Below are positions 41,704 through 48,927 of a stretch of 64,000 nucleotides of DNA, piece by piece. The translations under genes and the position numbers were made by a program. Location: contig JBMOPO010000025.1 in NCBI GenBank assembly GCA_049325095.1, positions 57,974 through 121,973 on the forward strand. Direction: 5' to 3'. Within the stretch, counting starts at the first letter, position 1. Every line of letters begins with the position of its first letter. Under the pieces are notes generated by a model that did no database searches, was not told the DNA's origin, and saw nothing but the letters and a program-made list of their open reading frames with translations. This DNA comes from JAGPUQ01 sp049325095. Its GTDB lineage: Bacteria > Pseudomonadota > Gammaproteobacteria > Pseudomonadales > Porticoccaceae.

Positions 41704-44700
41704 ATGAACCTGCCCGGCATTGCGATCAACCGCCATGTACTCACCACCATGCTGTCGGGGGTGCTGGTGCTGTTCGGCGCCATCGGCTATCAGCGCCTGG
41801 GCGTCGACCGCTTTCCCTATACCGAATTCCCCCTGGTGGCGGTCACCACCACGCTGGTGGGGGCCTCGCCCGAAATCATCGACGCCTCGATCACCAATGT
41901 CATCGAGAGCACCGTCAACAGCGTCACCGGGATCGAACACATCGAATCGACCTCGACGCCCGGCACCTCGAACGTGGTGATCACCTTCGATCTGGACAAA
42001 CCCATCGACGTCGCCTTCAACGAGGTCCAGGCCAAGGTCAACCAGGTCCTGCGCCAGTTGCCGGAGGACGCCGACCCCCCGGTGGTCGCCAAGGTCGAGT
42101 TCGGCGCCCAGCCGATCATGTGGCTGGCCCTGGAGGGCGACCGCACCATCCAGCAGCTCAACACCTACGCCATCAATACCATCAAGAAGATCCTGGAGAC
42201 CATCGACGGGGTCGGCGAGGTGCGCATCGGCGGCAAACGGGAGCGCACCGTGCGGATCGAGCTGGACCCGGCGCGCATGGCGGCCTTCAACGTCACTGCC
42301 CCGGAGGTGCTCGCCGCGCTGCGCGACCAGCACTTCATGATGGCCGGCGGATTCCTCTCCACCGGCGGGCGCGAACACCTGGTCAAGCTCGATCTCGAAT
42401 ACCACCGGTCCCGCGATCTCGAGCAGTTGGTGGTGGCCCACCGGGACAACGCGCCGCTGCTGCTGCGGGACATCGCCCGAGTGGTGGACGGGGTCGAGGA
42501 CCGGCGCGGCGCGGCGAACTTCAACGGCCGGGAGGCGGTGGGGCTGGGTATCGTCAAGGTATCCAACGCCAATACGGTGGCGATCGTCGACGAGGTCCAG
42601 CGCCGCATCGAGACCGAGATCAATCCGCAACTGCCGCCGGGCATGAAGCTGTCCATTTCCTCGGACGACTCCCTGTTCGTGCGCGAGCTGGTGGCCGCGC
42701 TGGAAGAACACCTGGTGCTGGGCACCCTGCTCACCGCCCTGGTGGTGTGGATGTTCCTCAAGAGCGTCCGCTCCACCATCATCATCGCCACCGCCATCCC
42801 GATTTCGCTGCTCGGCGCGGTGGCGCTGATCTATTTCATGGGCTACACGCTCAATTCGATGACGCTGCTGGCCCTGTTGCTGCTGATCGGGATCGTGGTG
42901 GACGACGCCATCGTGGTGCTGGAAAACATCTTTCGCCACCGCGAGGAACTCGACCCCGATCCCCGCAGCGCGGCGATCAACGGCACCTCGGAGGTGGTGT
43001 TCGCGGTCCTCGCGGCGACCCTCTCGCTGGTCGCCATCTTCGTCCCGGTGATCTTCATGGGCGGCATCATCGGCCGCTTTTTCGAGTCCTTCGCGGTGGT
43101 GGTGGTGGCGGGCGTGCTGGTGTCCTGGTTCGTATCCATGACGCTCACGCCCATGCTGTGCTCCCGATTCCTGCAGGTGGAGGAGCACCAGGGCGGCCTC
43201 TACCACTGGCTGGAGCAGGGGCTCCAGGCCCTGGAGCGCTGGTACGGCGCGCTGCTCGGCGCTGCGCTCCGCTACCGCTGGTCGGTGATGGGCATCACCT
43301 GGGTGATCGTGTTCGGTTGTCTGTGGTTCCTCAAGGACATCGGCAAGGAGTTCTCCCCGGAACAGGACGAGAGCCGCTTCATGGTCATGATGCGGGCGCC
43401 CTTGGGCATCGGCATCGACAGCATGCTGGATCGGGTCGCCGAGGTGGAGGCCGCCATCGCCAGGCACGACGACGTGGTCACTTCGTTCTTCGTCGGCATC
43501 GGCACCAGCGGGCGCCAGCTCAACGAGGCCTGGGGCTTCGCCCGCATGGTGCCCAAGGAGGAGCGCACGCAGAGCCAGCAGCAGTTGCTGGAGCAACTGT
43601 CGGCCGAATTCGCCGCCATCCCCGGCATCCGCGCGTTTCCGATCCCGGTTCCCCAACTGGGCGGCACCCGCGGCGAACCGCTGCAATTCGTGGTCCGGGG
43701 CCCCAACCTGGAGGAGGTCGGCCAACTCGCCCAGGAACTGCAGCGGCGGCTGCTCGCCGAGCCCGGGATGGGCTATGTGGACCTCGACCTCAATCTGGCA
43801 CTGCCCGAGTATCAACTGGTGATCGACCGCGTCCGCGCCGCCGATCTGGGCTTTTCCGCCCGGGACGTGGCCACCGCGGTCAACGTGATGATCGGCGGGG
43901 TGGATGCGGCCAAGTACAACGACGACCCCGGCGACGGCGAGCGCTACGATCTGCGTGTCAAGGGCGAAGAGGCCGCCTTCAGGACCAGCGCCGATCTGAG
44001 CCGGATCTACCTGCGCAGCCGCCAGGGTCAGATGATCCGGGTCGACGCCGTCGCCAGCATCCGCGAGACCCTGGGGCCGGCGTCCATTTCGCGCTACGAC
44101 CTGCGCTATGCGGCGCCCTTCTACAGCAAACCCTCGCTGCCGCTGGCGGAGGCCATCGCCAGGGTGCAAGAACACGCGCAGGCCATCCTGCCCACCGGGT
44201 ACAACCTCAAATTCAAGGGCCAGTCCGAGGAGTTCAGCAAGACCGCGAGCAACATGCTGTTCGCCTTCGTGCTGGCCACCGTGCTGCTGTACATGGTGCT
44301 GGCCAGCCAGTTCAACTCCTTTCTGCAGCCCTTCATCATCATGACCGCCCAGCCACTGGCCATGGTGGGCGGGATCGCCGCACTCTGGCTGACGGGCAAT
44401 ACCCTGAATACCTACTCGATGATCGGCCTGGTACTCTTGATCGGCCTGGTGGCCAAGAACTCCATTCTGCTGGTGGACATCACCAACCAGCGCCGCGAAC
44501 GCGGCCTGGGCATCGACGAGGCCCTGCGCGAGGCCTGTCCGATCCGCCTGCGTCCGGTTCTGATGACCTCCTTCACCGTCATCCTGGCCATGCTGCCCGC
44601 CGCGCTCGGCGCCGGCGCCGGGGCGGAGACCAACGGGCCGCTGTCGATCGCGGTGATCGGCGGCATGGTGTCATCGACCTTTCTCACCCTGGTCGTCATC

Positions 44701-44766
44701 CCGCCGGTCTACTCCCTTCTCGAAGGGGCGCTGGCCTGGTTGCAGAACCGGCGCAGTCCCGGCTGA
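41704..44766 (+). CDS. RND efflux pump permease (HAE1-like)
   Basis: A 1020-residue resistance-nodulation-division pump. It has twelve predicted helices and two large periplasmic loops after helices 1 and 7. The proton-relay Asp pair is in IGIVVDDAIVVLENIFRH near residue 400. Other landmarks are ASPEIIDASITNVIESTVNSVTGIEHIESTS-type porter sequence near residue 60, and a second-half segment LIGLVAKNSILLVD. The length is typical. The gene starts 3 bp after the adaptor stop, so translation is probably coupled. It would export hydrophobic compounds or metabolites, perhaps those handled by the neighbouring catabolic genes. Confidence 0.93.
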   Translation: MNLPGIAINRHVLTTMLSGVLVLFGAIGYQRLGVDRFPYTEFPLVAVTTTLVGASPEIIDASITNVIESTVNSVTGIEHIESTSTPGTSNVVITFDLDKPIDVAFNEVQAKVNQVLRQLPEDADPPVVAKVEFGAQPIMWLALEGDRTIQQLNTYAINTIKKILETIDGVGEVRIGGKRERTVRIELDPARMAAFNVTAPEVLAALRDQHFMMAGGFLSTGGREHLVKLDLEYHRSRDLEQLVVAHRDNAPLLLRDIARVVDGVEDRRGAANFNGREAVGLGIVKVSNANTVAIVDEVQRRIETEINPQLPPGMKLSISSDDSLFVRELVAALEEHLVLGTLLTALVVWMFLKSVRSTIIIATAIPISLLGAVALIYFMGYTLNSMTLLALLLLIGIVVDDAIVVLENIFRHREELDPDPRSAAINGTSEVVFAVLAATLSLVAIFVPVIFMGGIIGRFFESFAVVVVAGVLVSWFVSMTLTPMLCSRFLQVEEHQGGLYHWLEQGLQALERWYGALLGAALRYRWSVMGITWVIVFGCLWFLKDIGKEFSPEQDESRFMVMMRAPLGIGIDSMLDRVAEVEAAIARHDDVVTSFFVGIGTSGRQLNEAWGFARMVPKEERTQSQQQLLEQLSAEFAAIPGIRAFPIPVPQLGGTRGEPLQFVVRGPNLEEVGQLAQELQRRLLAEPGMGYVDLDLNLALPEYQLVIDRVRAADLGFSARDVATAVNVMIGGVDAAKYNDDPGDGERYDLRVKGEEAAFRTSADLSRIYLRSRQGQMIRVDAVASIRETLGPASISRYDLRYAAPFYSKPSLPLAEAIARVQEHAQAILPTGYNLKFKGQSEEFSKTASNMLFAFVLATVLLYMVLASQFNSFLQPFIIMTAQPLAMVGGIAALWLTGNTLNTYSMIGLVLLIGLVAKNSILLVDITNQRRERGLGIDEALREACPIRLRPVLMTSFTVILAMLPAALGAGAGAETNGPLSIAVIGGMVSSTFLTLVVIPPVYSLLEGALAWLQNRRSPG

Positions 44767-44867
44767 GCCCCAGTGAACCCTGGACCTCGTCAGCCGGCAA
44801 TGAACACCTCCCGGATGCCGCAGCGGACCGGCCCGGGTGGGGCGCAGCCAACCGCGGCGGCGAAACC

Positions 44868-45548
44868 TTGAACCGCGGGATCTTCATCACCGGCACCGAT
44901 ACCGGCATCGGCAAGACCCGCGTCGGCGTCGCGCTCGCGGCCCTGCTGGTCCGCCGCGGCCTCCGCGTGCGGGTCCGCAAGCCGGTGGAGTCGGGGTGCG
45001 CGCCGCTGCCCGCCGACGCCGCAGCCCTGCGCGCCGCCGCGGGATTCCAGGAGCCGCTCGAGCGCATCTGCCCCTATCCGCTGGCGGCGCCGCTGTCGCC
45101 GCCGCGAGCCGCCGCCATCGCCGGCCGCGAACTTCGCCTCGCAACGCTGATCGCGGCCTGCCGGGCCGGCGTCCAACCCGGGGACTTCCTGCTGGTCGAA
45201 GGCGCCGGCGGCTTCCTTTCGCCGCTGGCCGCCGACGGCCTCAATGCCGATCTCGCGGTGGCCCTGTCGCTGCCGGTGCTGCTGGTCGCCGAGGACCGGC
45301 TGGGCGCCGTGCACCAGGCACTGGCCAGCGCGGAGGCGATCGCGCGGCGCAACCTGACTCTGGCCGCGGTGATCCTCAACGCGGTGCGGACCCCGCCGGA
45401 CCCCCGGCTGGAAAACGCCGCGGCACTGGCCGCCCATCTCGATGCGCCCATCCTGACGCTGCCACATCTGGCCCCCGCGGGCGTACCGGTGCTGGAACAG
45501 CACCTGCCGGACGCCTGGCTCGACCGCGTGGTGCGGGGCGACTTCTGA
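44868..45548 (+). CDS. bioD: Dethiobiotin synthase BioD
   Basis: A 226-residue ATP-dependent carboxylase that closes the ureido ring of dethiobiotin. The P-loop is ITGTDTGIGKTR at the N-terminus, the substrate-binding Lys is in RKPVESGC near residue 40, and the Mg/ATP segment is VEGAGGFLSPLA near residue 110. The start is TTG at 44868: no ATG or GTG lies in frame ahead of the P-loop, and the upstream site is weak. The other bio genes are not in this window, so bioD is detached from a biotin operon. An enoyl-CoA hydratase gene follows after 39 bp. Confidence 0.88.
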   Translation: MNRGIFITGTDTGIGKTRVGVALAALLVRRGLRVRVRKPVESGCAPLPADAAALRAAAGFQEPLERICPYPLAAPLSPPRAAAIAGRELRLATLIAACRAGVQPGDFLLVEGAGGFLSPLAADGLNADLAVALSLPVLLVAEDRLGAVHQALASAEAIARRNLTLAAVILNAVRTPPDPRLENAAALAAHLDAPILTLPHLAPAGVPVLEQHLPDAWLDRVVRGDF

Positions 45549-45587
45549 CACAATGGACGCCCCGCGTTCCTACCCTGGGAGATCGAC

Positions 45588-46349
45588 ATGCGCTTCGCCA
45601 GCGTGGACTACGAAAAGCGCGGCACCACCGCGCTCATCACCCTCGACGAGCCCGGCAAGCTCAATGCCCTGAGCCCGGGGATCCGCGACGGGCTGACCGC
45701 GGCCTTCGCCGCAGCCCGCGAGGACCGCGAGGTGCGGGTCTTGGTGTTGACCGGCGCCGGCGACAAGGCCTTCTGCGCCGGGGCGGACATCAGCGGCTTC
45801 GAGTTCAGCACCCGCTTTGCCCACGAATTCATGGACCGCGTGCTCGACGTCCTGCGGCTGCCCGAGACCATCGGCAAACCGGTGATCGCGGCGGTCAACG
45901 GCTACGCCTACGGCGGCGGTTTCGAGATCGCCATCGCCTGCGACTTCGTGCTGGCCTCGGAGCGGGCACGCTTTGCGGTACCCGAGATCAACCTGGGGCT
46001 GTTGCCGGGCTTTGCCATCGTGCGCCTGGCCGAGCTGGTCGGCCGGCAGCAGGCCAAGTATCTCAGCATGATCGGCGAGCCCATCTCGCCGGCGCGGGCC
46101 CAGGAACTGGGGCTGGTACTGGAGGTGCTCCCGCACGACCAGTTGCTGGACCGGGCCCTGGAACTCGCCGGACAACTGGCCGGCAAACCTCAATTGGCGA
46201 TCCGCTACGCCAAGTCGGTCTACAACCGGATGCTGGGCGGAGCGGACATCACCTACGCCAAGGACGCCATGCCCATCCTGTTTCTCGACGAGGATACCCG
46301 GGAGGGCGTGGCCGCCTTTCGCGAGAAACGCAAGCCGGTGTTCCGGTAA
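45588..46349 (+). CDS. Enoyl-CoA hydratase/isomerase family protein
   Basis: A 253-residue crotonase-fold protein. Oxyanion-hole segments are GAGDKAFCAGADISGF and AAVNGYAYGGGFE. Both positions of the hydratase glutamates are filled, in GGGFEIA and VPEINLG, so a hydratase is possible. The C-terminal tail TREGVAAFREKRKPVF is the usual signature. GGGAG lies 8 nt before the ATG. It is convergent with the HNH endonuclease gene, with a short GC-rich hairpin between them. Its role beside bioD is not obvious. Confidence 0.88.
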   Translation: MRFASVDYEKRGTTALITLDEPGKLNALSPGIRDGLTAAFAAAREDREVRVLVLTGAGDKAFCAGADISGFEFSTRFAHEFMDRVLDVLRLPETIGKPVIAAVNGYAYGGGFEIAIACDFVLASERARFAVPEINLGLLPGFAIVRLAELVGRQQAKYLSMIGEPISPARAQELGLVLEVLPHDQLLDRALELAGQLAGKPQLAIRYAKSVYNRMLGGADITYAKDAMPILFLDEDTREGVAAFREKRKPVFR

Positions 46350-46382
46350 GTCGCTGCGCTCCCGGGTTCCCGGTGCCGGGAT

Positions 46383-46404
46383 GCCTCCCGGGGCGCCGGG
46401 AGGC
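46383..46404. terminator. GC-rich hairpin between convergent genes
   Basis: A perfect 9-bp stem GCCTCCCGG/CCGGGAGGC with a 4-nt loop, located between the stop codons of the hydratase (+) and HNH (-) genes. There is no T-run on either side, so it may only stabilise mRNA ends. Confidence 0.4.
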
Positions 46405-46413
46405 CCCGCCCCA

Positions 46414-47037
46414 TCACATCAGGGCGCGCCCGTTGGGCGAAAACTGCGCGGCCAGAAAATCCATCTGGTCGGCGAGGATGCGCCGCGAGTTGATCAACGC
46501 CAGATATTCGGCATTGTTGGGGCGATAGGGCAGGGCCACCAGTTCCCAGCCGATTTCCTCCGGCAGGCGATTGCCCTTGTGCTGGTTGCAGCGCCGGCAC
46601 GCCGTGACCACGTTCTCCCAGCGGTCCCGGCCGCCGCGCGACAGCGGCACCACGTGGTCGCGGGTCAACGCCACCGCCTCGAACGCCCGCGCGCAGTACA
46701 GGCAGTGATACCGATCGCGCGCAAACAGCGCCGGGTTGGACAGCGGGTAGTTGGTCCGGGGGCGGGCCATCTTGCCGCCCCCGCAGGCGATGATGCTGGG
46801 CAGCGGGATCTCGGAGCGCAGCCCCGTGACCCGGCAGTGGCCACCCCGCACGCGCCGCACCACATCGCCCAGCGACCAGGCCACCAGATCCCGGGCGTAG
46901 AGGCACACCGCCTCCTGCCAGTGCAGCCACTCGATCGGCTGCCCGGCCAGATTGAGGCGCAGAATCCGCGCCTGGCGATCGGTTCCCGGACCACCGGACG
47001 CCAGCGCGGCACTTCCCGACCCAGCGCCCGCCATCAT
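46414..47037 (-). CDS. HNH endonuclease
   Basis: A 207-residue protein with a McrA-like HNH domain at about residues 120-175. The zinc-finger Cys pairs are in CLYCARAF and CRRCNQHKGNRLP, and the HNH core is ALTRDHVVPLSRGGRDRWENVV. The N-terminal half (VCLYARDLVAWSLGDVVRRVRGG) matches the common chromosomal HNH family of proteobacteria, which is not linked to a mobile element and has no established target. I chose the ATG at 47037 because GGAGGG lies 8 nt upstream. A near-consensus promoter lies 140 bp further up, giving a leader of about 135 nt. Confidence 0.85.
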   Translation of the reverse strand: MMAGAGSGSAALASGGPGTDRQARILRLNLAGQPIEWLHWQEAVCLYARDLVAWSLGDVVRRVRGGHCRVTGLRSEIPLPSIIACGGGKMARPRTNYPLSNPALFARDRYHCLYCARAFEAVALTRDHVVPLSRGGRDRWENVVTACRRCNQHKGNRLPEEIGWELVALPYRPNNAEYLALINSRRILADQMDFLAAQFSPNGRALM

Positions 47038-47178
47038 CGCCGGCACCCTCCACGCCCCTGCGGGTTGGGGATACCGATCGGGCAGGGGCCTCCGTGTATC
47101 GTCCACGGCCGCGCGGCGCTGGCGGGGGGCAGGCTGTACCTTGGGAAATCGGCATCCTCGGAATGGGTGATCGCCTTC

Positions 47179-47206
47179 ATCATAGAAGCGGGCGACCACC
47201 TGTCAA
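47179..47206 (-). promoter_or_regulatory. Near-consensus sigma70 promoter of the HNH gene
   Basis: On the minus strand TTGACA (47206-47201) and TATGAT (47184-47179) are separated by 16 bp. This is the best promoter match I see in the window. The predicted start near 47172 leaves a leader of about 135 nt before the HNH ATG. Confidence 0.75.
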
Positions 47207-47321
47207 GGCCGTTTCGATGACAGCCCGGGGCGAACCGCGGCGGGCGGCACGGACTCGCGATCCCGCCGAGCCGGCACCGAACCGCTCCCGGCCCGGGAGC
47301 GGAACGAGCATCCGAAAACAA

Positions 47322-47365
47322 TAAAAGAAAGGCGCCCTGTTGCTGGAGAAGACAACAGGGCGCCC
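47322..47365 (-). terminator. Strong intrinsic terminator of the CsrB/RsmZ-like RNA
   Basis: An 11-bp stem (47355-47365 with 47331-47341, 13-nt loop) followed on the minus strand by TTTCTTTTATTG. No protein gene on the minus strand lies upstream of it within the preceding 3.5 kb, so it points to a non-coding transcript. Confidence 0.9.
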
Positions 47366-47590
47366 AATGGCATGTCACTAGCGCGAAGAACACACGGGGG
47401 AGATCCCGCGACCATCCTGTCTCCACCCCGGACTCCGTCCGGGTTCGGGCTCCCTCGATGCAATGCAGCAGTCCCACTCCTGCGCCGCCCCGGCAAATCC
47501 CTGCCGGCCGCCCGTCCCTGCGCGATCTCCCTTACCCCCGGCGAACCTCCCTGTGCCGGGACCACCTCCCTGTCCCGCCTGTCCTTGCGG
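47322..47590 (-). ncRNA. Candidate CsrB/RsmZ-family regulatory RNA (CsrA/RsmA decoy)
   Basis: A predicted RNA of about 270 nt on the minus strand in a stretch without genes. It carries about 15 GGA motifs in its first 200 nt, many as AGGGA or AGGA. At least five lie in loops of small hairpins: GGGAC/GTCCC enclosing AGGGAGGTG (47577-47559), CCGGC/GCCGG enclosing ACAGGGAGGTTC (47560-47539), CCGGC/GCCGG enclosing AGGGATTT (47508-47491), CCCGGAC/GTCCGGG enclosing GGA (47444-47428) and GAC/GTC enclosing AGGATG (47422-47411). This is the architecture of CsrB, RsmY and RsmZ, which bind many copies of the translational repressor CsrA/RsmA. A strong terminator ends it. The 5' end is uncertain by about 10 nt. 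Confidence 0.8.
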
Positions 47591-47594
47591 GGCC

Positions 47595-47622
47595 CATAGT
47601 GCTGGACCGGCGAACTGTGAAC
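47595..47622 (-). promoter_or_regulatory. Candidate promoter of the CsrB/RsmZ-like RNA
   Basis: Minus-strand TTCACA (47622-47617) and CTATGG (47600-47595) with a 16-bp spacer. The match is modest, as expected for an activator-dependent promoter. It places the RNA start near 47588 and the GacA-type box at about -68. Confidence 0.45.
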
Positions 47623-47647
47623 CAGTCCGAAATTACCTCGACCTCTT

Positions 47648-47665
47648 GTAAGATATTTCCTACAC
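47648..47665. promoter_or_regulatory. GacA/UvrY-type upstream activating sequence
   Basis: TGTAAG-N6-CCTACA on the plus strand, equal to TGTAGG-N6-CTTACA on the minus strand. It differs by one base from the TGTAAG-N6-CTTACA box that the GacA/UvrY/LetA response regulators bind upstream of rsmY, rsmZ and csrB genes. The spacing to the predicted RNA start (about 68 bp) is in the usual range. It also lies about 75 bp ahead of xseB and might influence that divergent operon. Confidence 0.78.
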
Positions 47666-47737
47666 GGCAATGGGGTTTGCCCCTGCGCACAACTCCCGGT
47701 AGGGTGAGGATCCGGATCGGCAGGCGGGAGACAGCGG

Positions 47738-47992
47738 GTGGCAGCGCGCAGAAAATCACCGGACTTCGAAACCAGTCTCAGCCAGCTCGAGGGCATCGTG
47801 GCCGCGCTGGAAGGCGGCGAACTGGGCCTCGACGAGGCGCTGCGCACCTTCGAACGCGGCATCGGGATCGCGCGCCGGTGCCAGCGGGCACTGCGCGAGG
47901 CCGAACAGCGCGTGCAGCAGTTGACCCAGTCCCCCGAGGGGGAGTTGGTGGCGGAGCCCTTCCCGGACGCCGCGGAACCCGACGAGCAGTGA
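47738..47992 (+). CDS. xseB: Exodeoxyribonuclease VII small subunit
   Basis: An 84-residue protein with the XseB pattern: DFETSLSQLEGIVAALEGGELGLDEALRTFERGI, then RRCQRALREAEQRVQQLT. Several copies coat the XseA catalytic subunit, and the complex digests single-stranded DNA from both ends during repair. The start is GTG at 47738 with GGGAG 7 nt upstream. The stop overlaps the GTG of ispA in GTGA, the arrangement usual in gammaproteobacteria. The acidic tail after residue 70 is poorly conserved. Confidence 0.92.
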   Translation: MAARRKSPDFETSLSQLEGIVAALEGGELGLDEALRTFERGIGIARRCQRALREAEQRVQQLTQSPEGELVAEPFPDAAEPDEQ

Positions 47993-48873
47993 CCGCGCTC
48001 CCGGACGACCCGTTTGCGGACTGGCGCGCGCGCTGCGAAGCCCGGCTGGATTCGGCGCTGCCCGCAGCGACACACTCCCGGCTTGCCGCGGCGATGCGCT
48101 ACAGCCTGCTGGGCGGCGGCAAGCGAATTCGCCCCTGCCTGGTCTACGCCGCCGCCTGCGCCACCGGCGATCCCGCCGCCGCCACCGACCGGGCGGCGGC
48201 GGCAGTGGAAATGATCCACGCCTACTCGCTGATCCACGACGACCTGCCGGCGATGGACGACGACGACCTGCGCCGCGGCCGCCCCACCTGCCATCTGGTG
48301 TTTGGCGAGGCGCTGGCGATCCTGGCCGGCGACGCCCTGCAAACCCTGGCCTTCGCGGAACTGGCGAAGATCTCCGATCTGCCCGCCGCCCGGGTGCTGG
48401 AGATGATCGCCCTGCTGGCGGCGGCGGCCGGCGGCGAAGGCATGGCCCTGGGGCAGGCGCTGGACCTGGAAGCCACCGGCACCCTTCCCGGCCGCGCCGC
48501 CCTCGAACGCATCCACCGCCGCAAGACCGGTGATCTGATCGCCGCCAGCGTGTTGCTGGGCGCGCTCTCCACCGGGGTCGCCGAACCCGCGGCCCTGGCG
48601 GGGTTGAAGGAATACGCCGATCATCTGGGGCTCGCCTTCCAGGTGCGCGACGATCTGCTCGACGAAGAGCAGTCGACCGCCGTGCTGGGCAAGCCCCAGG
48701 GGGCCAACCGCGCGCGCGGCAAGGCCACCTATGTGAGCCTGTTGGGCAGCGCGGGCGCCCGCGCGGCGCTGGCCGAACTGCACGAGCGCTGCGTGCAGGC
48801 CGTCGCCGGGTTCGGCCCGCGCGCCGAGGGTCTGCGCCGACTGGCGGCCTATGCGGTACAGCGCAGCCACTGA
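47989..48873 (+). CDS. ispA: (2E,6E)-farnesyl diphosphate synthase
   Basis: A 294-residue short-chain prenyltransferase, which condenses isopentenyl diphosphate with dimethylallyl and geranyl diphosphate. The first Asp-rich motif is LIHDDLPAMDDDDLRRG near residue 83, preceded by GGKRIRPCLVYA near residue 43. The second is FQVRDDLLDEE near residue 220. The GTG start is coupled to xseB through a 4-bp overlap. With dxs downstream it provides precursor and prenyl chain for ubiquinone and undecaprenol. Confidence 0.93.
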   Translation: MTALPDDPFADWRARCEARLDSALPAATHSRLAAAMRYSLLGGGKRIRPCLVYAAACATGDPAAATDRAAAAVEMIHAYSLIHDDLPAMDDDDLRRGRPTCHLVFGEALAILAGDALQTLAFAELAKISDLPAARVLEMIALLAAAAGGEGMALGQALDLEATGTLPGRAALERIHRRKTGDLIAASVLLGALSTGVAEPAALAGLKEYADHLGLAFQVRDDLLDEEQSTAVLGKPQGANRARGKATYVSLLGSAGARAALAELHERCVQAVAGFGPRAEGLRRLAAYAVQRSH

Positions 48874-48927
48874 ATGCGACGCCGCGGTTTGCAGTAGAAT
48901 TCCAGCCCCTTCGCCCGCCCGCCGGCC

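Noticed and set aside
40479..44766. Frames of more than 1000 codons on both strands overlapping the RND genes
   Set aside because: The RND adaptor and pump have clear family motifs in their own frame. The others are composition shadows; only the 3' end of one of them is real, as bioD.
47322..47590. 6S RNA, RNase P RNA or tmRNA as alternatives for the non-coding transcript
   Set aside because: I do not see the long central-bulge hairpin of 6S RNA, the conserved GAGGAAAGTCC-type core of RNase P RNA or the tRNA-like ends of tmRNA. The repeated GGA loops fit the CsrB/RsmZ class much better.
47203..47737. A protein-coding gene in the gap between the HNH and xseB genes
   Set aside because: No frame there has a start with a ribosome-binding site or any recognisable domain, while the minus strand carries a terminator, GGA hairpins and a GacA-type box that point to an RNA.
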